A stretch of 54,995 nt of DNA from JANOGU01 sp964499865 (GTDB lineage Bacteria; Pseudomonadota; Alphaproteobacteria; Rhodobacterales; Rhodobacteraceae). The notes under the pieces are model-generated. The model searched no databases, was not told where the DNA came from, and saw only the letters and a list, made by a program, of their open reading frames with translations. Every line of letters begins with the position of its first letter. The first letter of the stretch is position 1. Positions 17,097-28,097 of the stretch are shown in pieces. The translations under genes were made by a program, and so were the position numbers. Where the stretch lies: NCBI GenBank assembly GCA_964499865.1, contig CAZCPY010000003.1, positions 1 through 54,995 on the forward strand, in the 5' to 3' direction.

Positions 17097-18170
17097 CTAT
17101 CCCTTTGTGCGGTCAGAGAGAAGCCGTCCCACAAGCTGCGCGGTATAATTCACGATCGGCACCACCCGGGCATAGTTCAGCCGCGTCGGCCCGATCACCC
17201 CCACGGCACCGATGATCTTGCGGTCGGCGTTCATGTAGGGGGAAACCACCAGCGCGGACCCCGAAAGCGAAAAAAGCTTGTTTTCCGACCCGATGAAGAT
17301 GCGCACGCCGTCGCCGGTTTCCGTCAGGTCCAGGAATTCGGCCATCCCGCGGCGGCGTTCCAGATCGTCGAACAGCACGCGGATGCGGTCAAAGTCCTGG
17401 GAGTCGGTCACCTCCAGAAGGTTGGCACGGCCGCGCACGATCAGGCGTTCCGACAGTTCGCCCCGGTCCTGCCACAGCGCGAGGCCCCGTTCCACCAGCG
17501 CATGCGCCAGCCCGTCGATCTCGCGCCGCCGGGCCGCGATGTCGCGGCCGACCGATTCGCGCAGGTCGCCGAGCGTGCGCCCCTCGGCCAGTGCGCTGAG
17601 GAAATTCGCCGCCTCGCGCATCGAACTGGGCGTCTGGCCGGGCGGCGGGGTGAAGACACGGTTTTCCACGTTGCCGTCGGCGAAGACCAGCACCACCAGC
17701 GCCCGGTCGGGGGCCAGCGAGACAAATTCGATATGCCGGATCGGCGCCTCGTCCTGCTTGGGCGAAAAGACCAGGCTCGCGCCCTTCGTCAGGCCCGACA
17801 GCGCCGACCCCACGCGGTCCAGCAACCCGGTCACGTCCTGATCCGGCGCGTCGAGCGACCCCTCGATCCGCGCGCGGTCCTCGGGCGCCACATCGCCGAT
17901 TTCCAGCACGCCATCCACGAACAGCCGCAAGCCAAGCTGCGTGGGCACGCGCCCGGCCGACACATGCGGGCTGTCCAGCAGGCCCAGATACTCCAGGTCC
18001 TGCATGACGTTGCGCACGGTTGCCGCCGACACCCGCTCGTTCAGGCTGCGTACCAGCGTGCGCGACCCCACGGGATCGCCGTTTGCCAGATATGATTCCA
18101 CGACCCGCCGGAAGACCTCGCGGGACCGGTCGTTCATCTCGTCCAGAAGGGTGCGCGTGGGTGTTGCCAT
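17097..18170 (-). CDS. hrcA: Heat-inducible transcription repressor HrcA
   Basis: The 357-residue protein has an N-terminal winged helix (about residues 1-85, SRTLVRSLNERVSAATVRNVM) and the HrcA dimerisation core, ending with the signature GAVGVIGPTRLNYARVVPIV. HrcA normally binds CIRCE elements before chaperone genes. I see no CIRCE repeat upstream of hrcA here, so any CIRCE target would be elsewhere, such as before groESL. It is in an operon with grpE and divergent from rph. Confidence 0.94.
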   Translation of the reverse strand: MATPTRTLLDEMNDRSREVFRRVVESYLANGDPVGSRTLVRSLNERVSAATVRNVMQDLEYLGLLDSPHVSAGRVPTQLGLRLFVDGVLEIGDVAPEDRARIEGSLDAPDQDVTGLLDRVGSALSGLTKGASLVFSPKQDEAPIRHIEFVSLAPDRALVVLVFADGNVENRVFTPPPGQTPSSMREAANFLSALAEGRTLGDLRESVGRDIAARRREIDGLAHALVERGLALWQDRGELSERLIVRGRANLLEVTDSQDFDRIRVLFDDLERRRGMAEFLDLTETGDGVRIFIGSENKLFSLSGSALVVSPYMNADRKIIGAVGVIGPTRLNYARVVPIVNYTAQLVGRLLSDRTKG

Positions 18171-18282
18171 GGATGCATTCTCGCCCGTTGATTAAGGAGC
18201 GCCGGGGCGCCACGTCAATTGGCGTTGCCAAGGTTCCGCGATCCGCCCTAAGTGGCGCCGGTTCTTGTACGGGGGAATGCGG

Positions 18283-18999
18283 ATGCGGCCGTCCGGGCGT
18301 GCTGTTGACGAGTTGCGGGCCGTGGTCATGGAAGCGGGCGTGCTGCGGCATGCGGAAGGGTCCTGCCGGATCGTCGTCGGCGGGACCGAGGTCCTCTGCG
18401 CCGCCACGGTCGAGGACAAGCCGCCGCCGTTCCTCAAGGGCTCGGGCCTCGGCTGGGTGACGGCCGAATACGGCATGCTGCCGCGTGCCACCAACACGCG
18501 CACAAGGCGCGAGGCGGTCGCGGGCAAGCAGGGAGGCCGCACGACAGAGATCCAGCGCCTGATCGGCCGCGCGCTGCGCGCCGGCGTGGACCGCCGCGCC
18601 CTGGGCGAACGCCAGATCGTGATCGACTGCGACGTGATCCAGGCCGACGGCGGCACCCGTTGCGCCGCGATCACCGGCGGCTGGGTCGCGCTGCGCCAGG
18701 CCTGCGACAGGCTGATGGCCGCAGGCATCCTGCGCAGCGATCCGCTGATCGGCGCCGTCGCGGCCGTATCCTGCGGGGTCTTCGCCGGGCAGATGGTGCT
18801 GGACCTCGACTATGCCGAGGATTCGCAGGCCGGGTGTGACGGCAACTTCGTCCTGCGCGCGCCGGGCGACCTGATCGAGGTTCAGGTCTCGGCCGAGGGC
18901 GGCGTCTTCTCCTCCGGCGACCTCGAGGCGCTTCTGGGACTGGCCCGCAGCGGCTGTGACCGGCTGTTCCGGGCGCAGGCGACGGCCCTTGGCCGATGA
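18283..18999 (+). CDS. rph: Ribonuclease PH
   Basis: The protein is 238 residues when started at the ATG at 18283, giving the family start MRPSGR and a GGGGG ribosome site 7 bases upstream; an ATG at 18277 would sit on that site. Family motifs are TEYGMLPRAT-like TAEYGMLPRATNTRTRRE near residues 59-76 and DCDVIQADGGTR near 110-121, including phosphate-binding arginines. It trims tRNA 3' ends using phosphate. It overlaps rdgB by 4 bases (ATGA). Confidence 0.95.
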   Translation: MRPSGRAVDELRAVVMEAGVLRHAEGSCRIVVGGTEVLCAATVEDKPPPFLKGSGLGWVTAEYGMLPRATNTRTRREAVAGKQGGRTTEIQRLIGRALRAGVDRRALGERQIVIDCDVIQADGGTRCAAITGGWVALRQACDRLMAAGILRSDPLIGAVAAVSCGVFAGQMVLDLDYAEDSQAGCDGNFVLRAPGDLIEVQVSAEGGVFSSGDLEALLGLARSGCDRLFRAQATALGR

Positions 19000-19610
19000 C
19001 CCGCTGGCTCCAGGCCGGGGAGGTGCTCCTGCTTGCCTCGCACAACGCGGGCAAGCTGGCGGAATTCCGCGCCCTGCTTGCACCGACGGGGATCATTCTG
19101 CGCGGGGCAGGCGACTTCGGGCTGTCTGCACCGGAAGAAACGGGCGACAGCTACGCCGCCAATGCGGGCCTCAAGGCTCGGTGGGCGGCCGCGCGCACCG
19201 GCTTTCCGGCCCTTGCGGACGATTCGGGGCTTGAGGTTGCGGCCCTGCGGGGGGCGCCGGGTGTCCGGTCGGCCGACTGGGCGACACGGGACGCCGTGCG
19301 CGACGATGCGGCGGGACTTGCGCGGATTTGTGCGGCGGTTTCGCAGGCCGGGGCTGAATTTCCGACACCGGCCCGCTTCGTCAGCGCCCTGTGCCTGTGC
19401 TTGCCGGATGGGCGCGAGCGGTTTGCCGAAGGCGTGGTTGACGGCCAGCTTGTCTGGCCCCCGCGCGGTGACGCCGGGCACGGATACGACCCGATCTTTG
19501 CACCTCAAGGGTCAGCCCTGACGTACGGACAGCTTGCTGAATCTGGCAAATCCGCGACCAGCCACCGCGCCCGCGCCGTCACGTCCTTGATCGCAGAGTG
19601 TTTCACGTGA
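18996..19610 (+). CDS. rdgB: Non-canonical purine NTP pyrophosphatase (dITP/XTPase, Ham1 family)
   Basis: The 204-residue protein has the N-terminal substrate loop ASHNAGKLAEF, FPALADDSGLEVAAL near residues 68-82, and the C-terminal GHGYDPIFAP. The final SHRARA is also typical. It removes dITP and XTP from the nucleotide pool. Its last codons (Cys-Phe-Thr-stop) are written by a parS palindrome, and the stop overlaps the likely hemW start. It sits in an rph-rdgB-hemW operon. Confidence 0.95.
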   Translation: MTRWLQAGEVLLLASHNAGKLAEFRALLAPTGIILRGAGDFGLSAPEETGDSYAANAGLKARWAAARTGFPALADDSGLEVAALRGAPGVRSADWATRDAVRDDAAGLARICAAVSQAGAEFPTPARFVSALCLCLPDGRERFAEGVVDGQLVWPPRGDAGHGYDPIFAPQGSALTYGQLAESGKSATSHRARAVTSLIAECFT

Positions 19611-19614
19611 AACA
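19599..19614. promoter_or_regulatory. parS: parS site 1 (ParB-binding centromere)
   Basis: TGTTTCACGTGAAACA is a perfect 16-bp palindrome and matches the known chromosomal parS consensus of ParB/Spo0J proteins. It spans the rdgB stop codon and the hemW start. A second identical site lies at 23031, and parA/parB are between the two. Confidence 0.93.
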
Positions 19615-20782
19615 CGCCGATCCTGCCGACCTTGCCATCTACGTCCACTGGCCCTTCTGCCAGTCGAAATGCCCCTATTGCGACTTCAACAGCCACGTCC
19701 AGGACCGCGTCGACCACAGCAGGTGGCGCGCGGCCTTCCTTGCAGAGATCAGGACGGCCGGCGACCGGCTTGCTGGCCGTCGCATCACGTCGGTCTTCTT
19801 CGGCGGCGGCACGCCGTCGCTGATGCCGGGTGACCTTGTGGGCGGCCTGCTTGAACAGCTGCGCAGCGTCTGGCCCTTCGACGACGGGATCGAGATCACC
19901 CTCGAGGCGAACCCCTCCTCCGTCGAAGCCGCCCGCTTCGCCGCCTACCGCGATGCCGGCGTCAACCGCATCTCGATCGGCGCGCAAAGCCTGCGGGACG
20001 AAGACCTGCGCCGCCTGGGTCGTCTGCACTCGGCGCAAGAGGCGCGCCGGGCGATCGAGGTGGCGCAATCGGTCTTCGCCCGCGTCAGCATTGACCTAAT
20101 CTACGCGCGCCAGTGGCAGGACCTGCCCTCGTGGCGGGATGAACTGCGGCAGGCGCTGTCTTTCGGCACCGACCACCTGTCGCTTTACCAGCTGACCATC
20201 GAGCCCGGCACCGTCTTCCAACGGCGACAGGCCCGGTCCCGGCTCCACGGTCTGCCAGATGAAGACAGGTCGGCTGACCTGTATGCCCTTACACAAGACC
20301 TGTGCGGCGCCGCGGGTTTGCCCGCTTACGAGGTATCCAATCACGCCCTGCCAGGCTCCGAGGCGCGTCACAACCTCACCTACTGGCGTTGCGGTGACTA
20401 TCTTGGCATCGGTCCCGGCGCTCATGGCCGCATCACGGCGGCAGGTCGCCGCCATGCCGAAGAAGCCCCGCGCGACCCCGCCGCCTGGCTGGAACGCGTT
20501 GGCCAGTCCGGCACGGCCATCACCGGCACCGCACTGGCCGCCACCGAACAGGGCGAGGAGTTCCTGCTCATGGGCCTGCGCCTGTCCGAGGGCATCGACC
20601 CGACACGCTTTGCCGCCCTCTCCGGCTCCGCCCTGCCCCGCAATCGGGTCGCGGCGCTGCAGGATCTGGGCCTGCTGGAATTCACCGGCCACCGCCTGCG
20701 CGCCACTGCCGAGGGGCGCCTGCTGCTGGACCGCATACTTGTCGAGCTTCTCGCCCAGCCCGCGCGTTCAGCCGTCCCGTGA
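19607..20782 (+). CDS. hemW: Radical SAM heme chaperone HemW
   Basis: The protein is about 391 residues. The radical-SAM cysteines are in VHWPFCQSKCPYCDFNSHV near residues 13-31 (CxxxCxxC). FFGGGTPSLM is the SAM-binding glycine motif and a HemW C-terminal domain follows. HemW delivers heme and was once annotated as an oxygen-independent coproporphyrinogen oxidase. Start choice: the GTG at 19607 gives a GTGA overlap with rdgB; a GTG at 19598 in frame is possible. Both lie in parS. Its 3' end overlaps the convergent parB stop by 15 bases. Confidence 0.92.
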   Translation: MKHADPADLAIYVHWPFCQSKCPYCDFNSHVQDRVDHSRWRAAFLAEIRTAGDRLAGRRITSVFFGGGTPSLMPGDLVGGLLEQLRSVWPFDDGIEITLEANPSSVEAARFAAYRDAGVNRISIGAQSLRDEDLRRLGRLHSAQEARRAIEVAQSVFARVSIDLIYARQWQDLPSWRDELRQALSFGTDHLSLYQLTIEPGTVFQRRQARSRLHGLPDEDRSADLYALTQDLCGAAGLPAYEVSNHALPGSEARHNLTYWRCGDYLGIGPGAHGRITAAGRRHAEEAPRDPAAWLERVGQSGTAITGTALAATEQGEEFLLMGLRLSEGIDPTRFAALSGSALPRNRVAALQDLGLLEFTGHRLRATAEGRLLLDRILVELLAQPARSAVP

Positions 20783-21648
20783 CGCGCCCGACAGCGCACG
20801 GCACAGCACGTCCAGGTCCTCCAGCGTCCGATAGTGCACCGTCAGCGCGCCGCCGCCGCCCGGTTCATGCAAAATGCGCACCGCCATCCGCAGCGTCGCG
20901 GACAGGTCGCCCTCCAGTGCCCTTGTGTCGGCGTCCTTCTCGGGCGGCGTGCCTGCCTTTGTCCCCGGCCGGGCCCCGCGCGCCAACGCTTCGGTCTGGC
21001 GGACCGTCAGGCCCTTGTCGACCACAATTGCGGCCAGACGCTCCGGGTCTTCGGCGGTCACCAGGGCGCGCGCGTGTCCAGCCGTAAGCGCGCCGGTCTT
21101 GACGCGACCCTGGACCGTTTCCGGCAGCGTGAGCAGCCTCAGGGTGTTCGCCACATGGCTGCGGCTCTTGCCGACGGCGCCTGCCACCTGCTCCTGCGCA
21201 TGGCCAAACTGGTCGATCAACCGCCGGTAGCCGACCGCCTCGTCGATCGGATCCAGATCCTCGCGCTGCACGTTCTCGATGATCGCGACCTGCAGCGCCT
21301 CGGCATCATCCAGAATGCGCACCAAAGCCGGGATGCGCGCCAGTCCTGCCAGTCCCGCCGCCCGCCAGCGGCGTTCACCGGCGACGATCTCGAAACGGTC
21401 GGGCGCTGCCAGGGGTCGCAGGATGATCGGCTGAAGCACACCATTCGCCCGGATCGACTCGGACAGCTCTTCCAGGCTCTCGCGGTGGAACGTCCGCCGG
21501 GGCTGCGTCGGATTGGCCGAGATCGCGGAAAGGTCCACCTCTCGAACGCCCTCGACACCGCCGTTGCGCCCGCCCGGTTCTCCCTGGATGTCGGCCATCA
21601 GGGCCGAAAGCCCTCGTCCCAGGGCTGGCCGTCCGGTCTTGTCGCGCG

Positions 21649-21652
<4 letters not shown>
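20768..21652 (-). CDS. parB: Chromosome partitioning protein ParB
   Basis: The 294-residue protein starts with the family signature RPALGRGLSALMAD. The CTP-binding domain includes NPTQPRR and VAGERRWRAA near residues 90-100. A helix-turn-helix (about residues 130-175) includes IDQFGHAQEQVAGAVGKSRSHVANTLRLL, followed by a C-terminal dimer domain. It loads on parS and spreads as a CTP-dependent clamp. It overlaps parA by 4 bases and lies between two parS sites. Confidence 0.95.
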
Positions 21653-22442
<790 letters not shown>

Positions 22443-22446
<4 letters not shown>

Positions 22447-23075
22447 CCGATGGCCCCCGTGCGCCGCTCAAGGGTGTGAAGCCGCAGCACAGCCGCCTCC
22501 GCTTCGGTGACCGACGGCATCACCTCCAGATCGAAGGACCATGCCTTTCGTGCCTCGACGATTTCCTGCGCGGCGCGGCGCCCCTTGGGAAGCAGCGCCA
22601 TGCCAGAGGGCGCGAGGTGACGCGCCACCAGCGGCAACAGGTCCGGCAACGGGGCGAGCGCGCGGGCAGAGACGACCGCGGCCGACTGCGGCGCGGCGGA
22701 CTCGGCGCGCGCGTTCAGAACAGACACCGCCGGACAGAAGGCCTCTGCGGCGGCGCGCAGAAACTCGGCCTTGCGCGCGTCCGACTCGATCAGCGTCACC
22801 CGACAGGACTCTTCGCGACCGGCCAGAGCGATGGCCACCGGGATCCCGGGGAACCCGCCGCCGCTTCCCAGATCGACCCAGGAGGCCACGCCCGCCGGGG
22901 CGAGCGGCACAAGCTGAAGCGAATCCTCGACATGCCGTGCCCAGGCATCGGCCCCCGTCCTGGCGCCGATCAGGTTCACGCGCTGGTTCCACTTCAGCAC
23001 CAGCGCCAAAAACCCTTCCAGCGCCGCTTGTGTTTCACGTGAAACACACGGCACATGCGACGCCGCCTGTGCCAT
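22443..23075 (-). CDS. rsmG: 16S rRNA (guanine-527-N7) methyltransferase RsmG (GidB)
   Basis: The 210-residue protein has the SAM-binding motif WVDLGSGGGFPGIPVAI near residues 66-82 and the RsmG start WNQRVNLIGA near 29. It modifies G527 in 16S rRNA; loss gives low-level streptomycin resistance in other bacteria. Codons 10-15 (Cys-Val-Ser-Arg-Glu-Thr) are written by a parS palindrome. It is 3 bases downstream of mnmG and overlaps parA by 4 bases. Confidence 0.95.
23031..23046. promoter_or_regulatory. parS: parS site 2 (ParB-binding centromere)
   Basis: A second perfect TGTTTCACGTGAAACA palindrome, identical to the one at 19599, lies inside the 5' coding part of rsmG. The two sites are 3.4 kb apart and lie about 5 and 9 kb from the candidate origin. 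Confidence 0.93.
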
Positions 23076-23078
23076 AGT

Positions 23079-24932
23079 CTAGGGCCCGACCTTCTGCGCC
23101 CGCCGCGAGGCGGCGATCAGCACCAGCATCGCCGCCGGAGTCATCCCCTCGATCCGCGCCGCCTCGTCCAGCGACCGCGGGCGAAGGCGCGCGATCTTGC
23201 CGGCCAGTTCACCGGACAGGCCGGAGAGCCCATCCGTCCCTGCCGGCAAGGCCAGCGCTGCGCCGCCATGGCCTGACAGATCAGACACCTCCTGCGCCTG
23301 CCGTTGCGCAAGCGGGGCGTAGATCGCCTCGGCCAGCAGAGCCCGCTGCCACGGGGCGGACAGGCCATCACAATCGGCTTGCGCCATCACCCGCGCTGCA
23401 TCCGCGCCATGCAGCCCCAGAACCGCGAAGCCCGACAAGGCCGCGCCGTCCCGCCGCGGCGAAAGTCCGGCGTCGCGCTGGTCGGCCTGACCCATGGACA
23501 TCGACATCAGCCGTTCACGCGCCGCATCCACCGCCGCCTGCTTCCGCGCGAAGGCCTGCCGACGCGACGCGCCCACGCAGCCCGCCTCGATCCCGACCGG
23601 CGTCAGGCGCCGGTCGGCATTGTCCGCCCGAAGCGTCAGGCGGTACTCGGCCCGCGAGGTGAACATCCGATACGGCTCGGTCACCCCGCGCGAGATGAGG
23701 TCGTCGATCATCACGCCGAGATAGCTCGACTCGCGTCCGAAGATCACCGGCTCCCCCTCGCCCGCCAGCCGCGCCGCGTTCAGGCCTGCGACCAGCCCCT
23801 GCGCCGCCGCCTCCTCATACCCCGTCGTCCCGTTGATCTGCCCCGCCAGGAACAGCCCCGGCAGGGCCATGACCTGCAGGCCGCGCGTCAGGCATCGCGG
23901 GTCCACGTAGTCGTATTCGATCGCGTAGCCCGGCTGAAGGATGCGCGCGCGCTCCAACCCCGGGATCGTGGCGACATAGGCCTCCTGCACCGCGGCAGGC
24001 AGCGAGGTGGAAATCCCGTTCGGATACACCGTGTCGTCGTCCAGCCCCTCGGGCTCGAGGAATACCTGATGCCGCGCCTTGTCGGCAAAGCGGGTCACCT
24101 TGTCCTCGATCGAGGGGCAATAGCGCGGGCCCACACCTTCGATCTTTCCGGAATACATCGCCGAAAGCCGAAGGTTCGCCCGCACGATATCATGCGTGGC
24201 GGCGGTGGTTTCGGTCACCCCGCAGGCGACCTGCCGCAGGATGGGCGCGTCGTTCAGGAAAGACAGCATCTCGGGCGCCGCGTCGCCCTCCTGCCTTCCG
24301 ATGCGGCCCCAGTCGATGGTGCGTCCGTCCAGCCGCGGCGGCGTGCCGGTCTTGAGCCGACCGCGCGGCAGGCCCAGGTCCGCAAGCCGCTGCCCCAGAC
24401 GCACCGAGGCCCGGTCGCCCACGCGGCCGCCGGGACGCGACTCGTGGCCCACATGGATCACGCCGTTCAGGAAGGTGCCGGTCGTCAGGATCACCGCGCG
24501 GGCCCGCGCCTGCGATCCATCGGACAGAACCACACCGCCGACGCGGCCGCCCTCGACCGTCAGGTCGGCGACCTCGCCCTCGACCACCGCCAAGCCGGGC
24601 TGTGCCCGCACCAGCGCCCGCACCGCCGCCCGGTAGGCCCGGCGGTCGGCCTGCGTGCGCGGGCCCTGCACCGCGGGGCCCTTGCTGCGGTTCAGCAGAC
24701 GATACTGGATGCCCGCCGCATCCGCGGCACGGCCCATCAGGCCATCGAGTGCATCGACCTCGCGCACCAGATGCCCCTTGCCAAGACCGCCGATGGCGGG
24801 GTTGCAGGACATCACGCCGATGGTTTCCGCCCGCTGCGTGATAAGCGCGACCCGGGCGCCCATGCGTGCGGCGGCGGCGGCGGCTTCCGTGCCCGCATGC
24901 CCACCCCCCACGACGATCACATCCCAGTCCAT
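23079..24932 (-). CDS. mnmG: tRNA uridine-5-carboxymethylaminomethyl modification enzyme MnmG (GidA)
   Basis: The protein is about 617 residues. The FAD-binding motif VVGGGHAGTEAA is near residues 7-18. The conserved SCNPAIGGLGKGHLVREVDA near 45-65, PRYCPSIEDK near 270 and the C-terminal MTPAAML follow. With MnmE it modifies the wobble uridine of several tRNAs. The ATG at 24932 has GGAAG 8 bases upstream; a GTG at 24941 overlapping the mnmE stop is the alternative. Confidence 0.96.
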   Translation of the reverse strand: MDWDVIVVGGGHAGTEAAAAAARMGARVALITQRAETIGVMSCNPAIGGLGKGHLVREVDALDGLMGRAADAAGIQYRLLNRSKGPAVQGPRTQADRRAYRAAVRALVRAQPGLAVVEGEVADLTVEGGRVGGVVLSDGSQARARAVILTTGTFLNGVIHVGHESRPGGRVGDRASVRLGQRLADLGLPRGRLKTGTPPRLDGRTIDWGRIGRQEGDAAPEMLSFLNDAPILRQVACGVTETTAATHDIVRANLRLSAMYSGKIEGVGPRYCPSIEDKVTRFADKARHQVFLEPEGLDDDTVYPNGISTSLPAAVQEAYVATIPGLERARILQPGYAIEYDYVDPRCLTRGLQVMALPGLFLAGQINGTTGYEEAAAQGLVAGLNAARLAGEGEPVIFGRESSYLGVMIDDLISRGVTEPYRMFTSRAEYRLTLRADNADRRLTPVGIEAGCVGASRRQAFARKQAAVDAARERLMSMSMGQADQRDAGLSPRRDGAALSGFAVLGLHGADAARVMAQADCDGLSAPWQRALLAEAIYAPLAQRQAQEVSDLSGHGGAALALPAGTDGLSGLSGELAGKIARLRPRSLDEAARIEGMTPAAMLVLIAASRRAQKVGP

Positions 24933-24937
24933 CACGA

Positions 24938-26227
24938 TCACTTCCCGATGCAGAAACGGCCGAATATTTCGCCCAGAACCGCCTCGGTGTCCACGGTGCC
25001 GATCAGCGACTCGAGCTTGCGGCGGGCGGTGCGCAGGTCTTCGGCCACGATCTCGGCCTGCGGCATCCCGGCTTCAGCACCTTCCCGCGCCGCCGTCAAC
25101 GCCGCAAGCGCGCCCGTCACGGCGCGGCGGTGCCGATCATGCGTCAGCACGCCCGCCGTAAGGCTGCGCCGCGCAAGCACCGATTCGATCCGCGCCAGCA
25201 GCGCGTCCACCCCCGCCCCGGTCAGACCCGAGACACCCTCGGCCCCCGGTTCCGCCTCGTCGACCCGGCCGCGCAGGACGATATCCTCGACCGTCGGAAC
25301 AATCCCCTCCGGCGCCCCCTCCGGACCGGTCAGGATCACCCGCAGGTCGGCCTCTGACGCCCGGGCGCGGGCCCGCGCCACACCAATTCCCTCGACGACA
25401 TCGGCCGTTTCCCGCAGGCCCGCGGTGTCCAGCAGCGTCACCGGCAACCCGCCCAGGTCCAGCCGCACCTCCAGCACGTCGCGCGTCGTCCCCGGTACCG
25501 GCGAGGTGATCGCCACATCCCGCCCGGCAATCCGGTTCAGCAGCGTGGACTTGCCTGCGTTCGGCGCCCCCAGGATGGCCACCTCGAAGCCATCGCGCAG
25601 GCGTTCGGCGACCACGCTGCCCGCCGCCTCGCGCGTCAGGTCGGCGTCCAGCCGCCCGATCACCGCCCGCACCTCGGGCCAGACGTCCACCGGCACGTCC
25701 TCGTCGGCAAAGTCGATCCCGGCCTCCACCAGCGCCAGCGCCTGCAACAGGTCCGCCCGCCAGCCCGCCGCCCGGGCGCCCACCGCGCCCGACATGGTGC
25801 GCACGGCCTGCCGCCGCTGCGCCTCGGTCTCGGCGTCGATCAGGTCGGCGAGGCCCTCGACCTGCGCCAGGTCCAGCCGCCCGTTCAGCATCGCCCGCCG
25901 GGTGAATTCTCCCGGCCCGGCAGGCCGCAGGCCCGGCCGGTCCGCCAGTGCCCGCAGCACCGACGACACCACCGCCGGGCCGCCATGCAGGTGCAGTTCG
26001 GCACTTTCCTCACCGGTGAAACTGGCGCCCGCGGCAAAGATCAGCACCAGCGCCTCGTCCAGCACCTCACCGCCCCGGGTCAGCCGGCGCAGGGCAACCT
26101 GCCGCGGCGCGGGCAGCCTGCCAGCCAGCACCGCAACCGCCTCCCATGACAGGGGCCCCGACAGGCGCACCACCGCCACCCCGGCCTTGCCGCGGGCCGA
26201 GGCGAGGGCATAGATCGTGTCCGCCAT
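24938..26227 (-). CDS. mnmE: tRNA modification GTPase MnmE (TrmE)
   Basis: The 429-residue protein has an N-terminal formyl-THF-binding domain (about residues 1-115), a central helical domain and an inserted G domain with Walker A GAPNAGKSTLLNRI near 215-230 and DTAGLRE. It ends in the family's invariant C-terminal FCIGK, whose cysteine is catalytic. It partners MnmG, encoded immediately downstream. It starts 8 bases after the rho stop. Confidence 0.96.
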   Translation of the reverse strand: MADTIYALASARGKAGVAVVRLSGPLSWEAVAVLAGRLPAPRQVALRRLTRGGEVLDEALVLIFAAGASFTGEESAELHLHGGPAVVSSVLRALADRPGLRPAGPGEFTRRAMLNGRLDLAQVEGLADLIDAETEAQRRQAVRTMSGAVGARAAGWRADLLQALALVEAGIDFADEDVPVDVWPEVRAVIGRLDADLTREAAGSVVAERLRDGFEVAILGAPNAGKSTLLNRIAGRDVAITSPVPGTTRDVLEVRLDLGGLPVTLLDTAGLRETADVVEGIGVARARARASEADLRVILTGPEGAPEGIVPTVEDIVLRGRVDEAEPGAEGVSGLTGAGVDALLARIESVLARRSLTAGVLTHDRHRRAVTGALAALTAAREGAEAGMPQAEIVAEDLRTARRKLESLIGTVDTEAVLGEIFGRFCIGK

Positions 26228-26234
26228 CGCCGGG

Positions 26235-27515
<1,281 letters not shown>

Positions 27516-27647
27516 CGGGGGATACCTTTGCACCCGCGATGCGGCCGGGCGGCCGGGGGCGCGACGTCAGGGGAATGGGAGGCGCGTCCGGGCCGGACGG
27601 CCCCGCGCTGTCCTGAGGTATGCGAGTGCCGTCATTCCGTCAACCCG

Positions 27648-28097
27648 TCAGAACCGGACAATCACCGCGATGACGATGACCACCATCAGCAGCGTGGGCA
27701 CCTCGTTTGCCATCCGCCACTGCCTTCCGGTCAGCCGGTTCCGCCCGGCGGCAAAGTCCTGGCGCCGCCCTGCCAGCCAGATGTGAAACCCGGTCATCGC
27801 CAGCACGCCGGCCGCCTTGGCCCAGGCCCAGGGCGCGCCCCAGTCGACAATCCCCGGCGTCGACGCCAGCGCCAGCCCCGCCGCCCAGGCCACGATCATC
27901 GCGGGATTCATGATCGCCCGCAGCAGGCGCCGCTCCATCGTCTGGAACATCGCGTCCGCGGGCGACCCGCGCTCCACCTGCTCCACATGGTAGACGAACA
28001 GCCGCGGCAGGTAGAACAGCCCCGCCATCCAGGCGATGATCGCCATGACATGGATCGCCTTGATCCAGAGGTAGGCGCCGGTCAGAAGGTCGGTCAT
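27648..28097 (-). CDS. hemJ: Protoporphyrinogen IX oxidase HemJ
   Basis: The 149-residue protein has four predicted membrane helices. KAIHVMAIIAWMAGLFYLPR near residues 13-32 carries the conserved histidine, and RLLRAIMNPAMI and WRMANEVPTLLMV are the other HemJ signatures. It performs the next-to-last step of heme synthesis in many alphaproteobacteria. A strong GAGGAGGA ribosome site precedes the ATG. It is the gene directly left of the candidate origin. Confidence 0.93.
   Translation of the reverse strand: MTDLLTGAYLWIKAIHVMAIIAWMAGLFYLPRLFVYHVEQVERGSPADAMFQTMERRLLRAIMNPAMIVAWAAGLALASTPGIVDWGAPWAWAKAAGVLAMTGFHIWLAGRRQDFAAGRNRLTGRQWRMANEVPTLLMVVIVIAVIVRF

Noticed and set aside
23304..26213. 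A 969-codon plus-strand open frame across mnmG and mnmE
   Set aside because: It runs antisense across two solid genes and has no domain.
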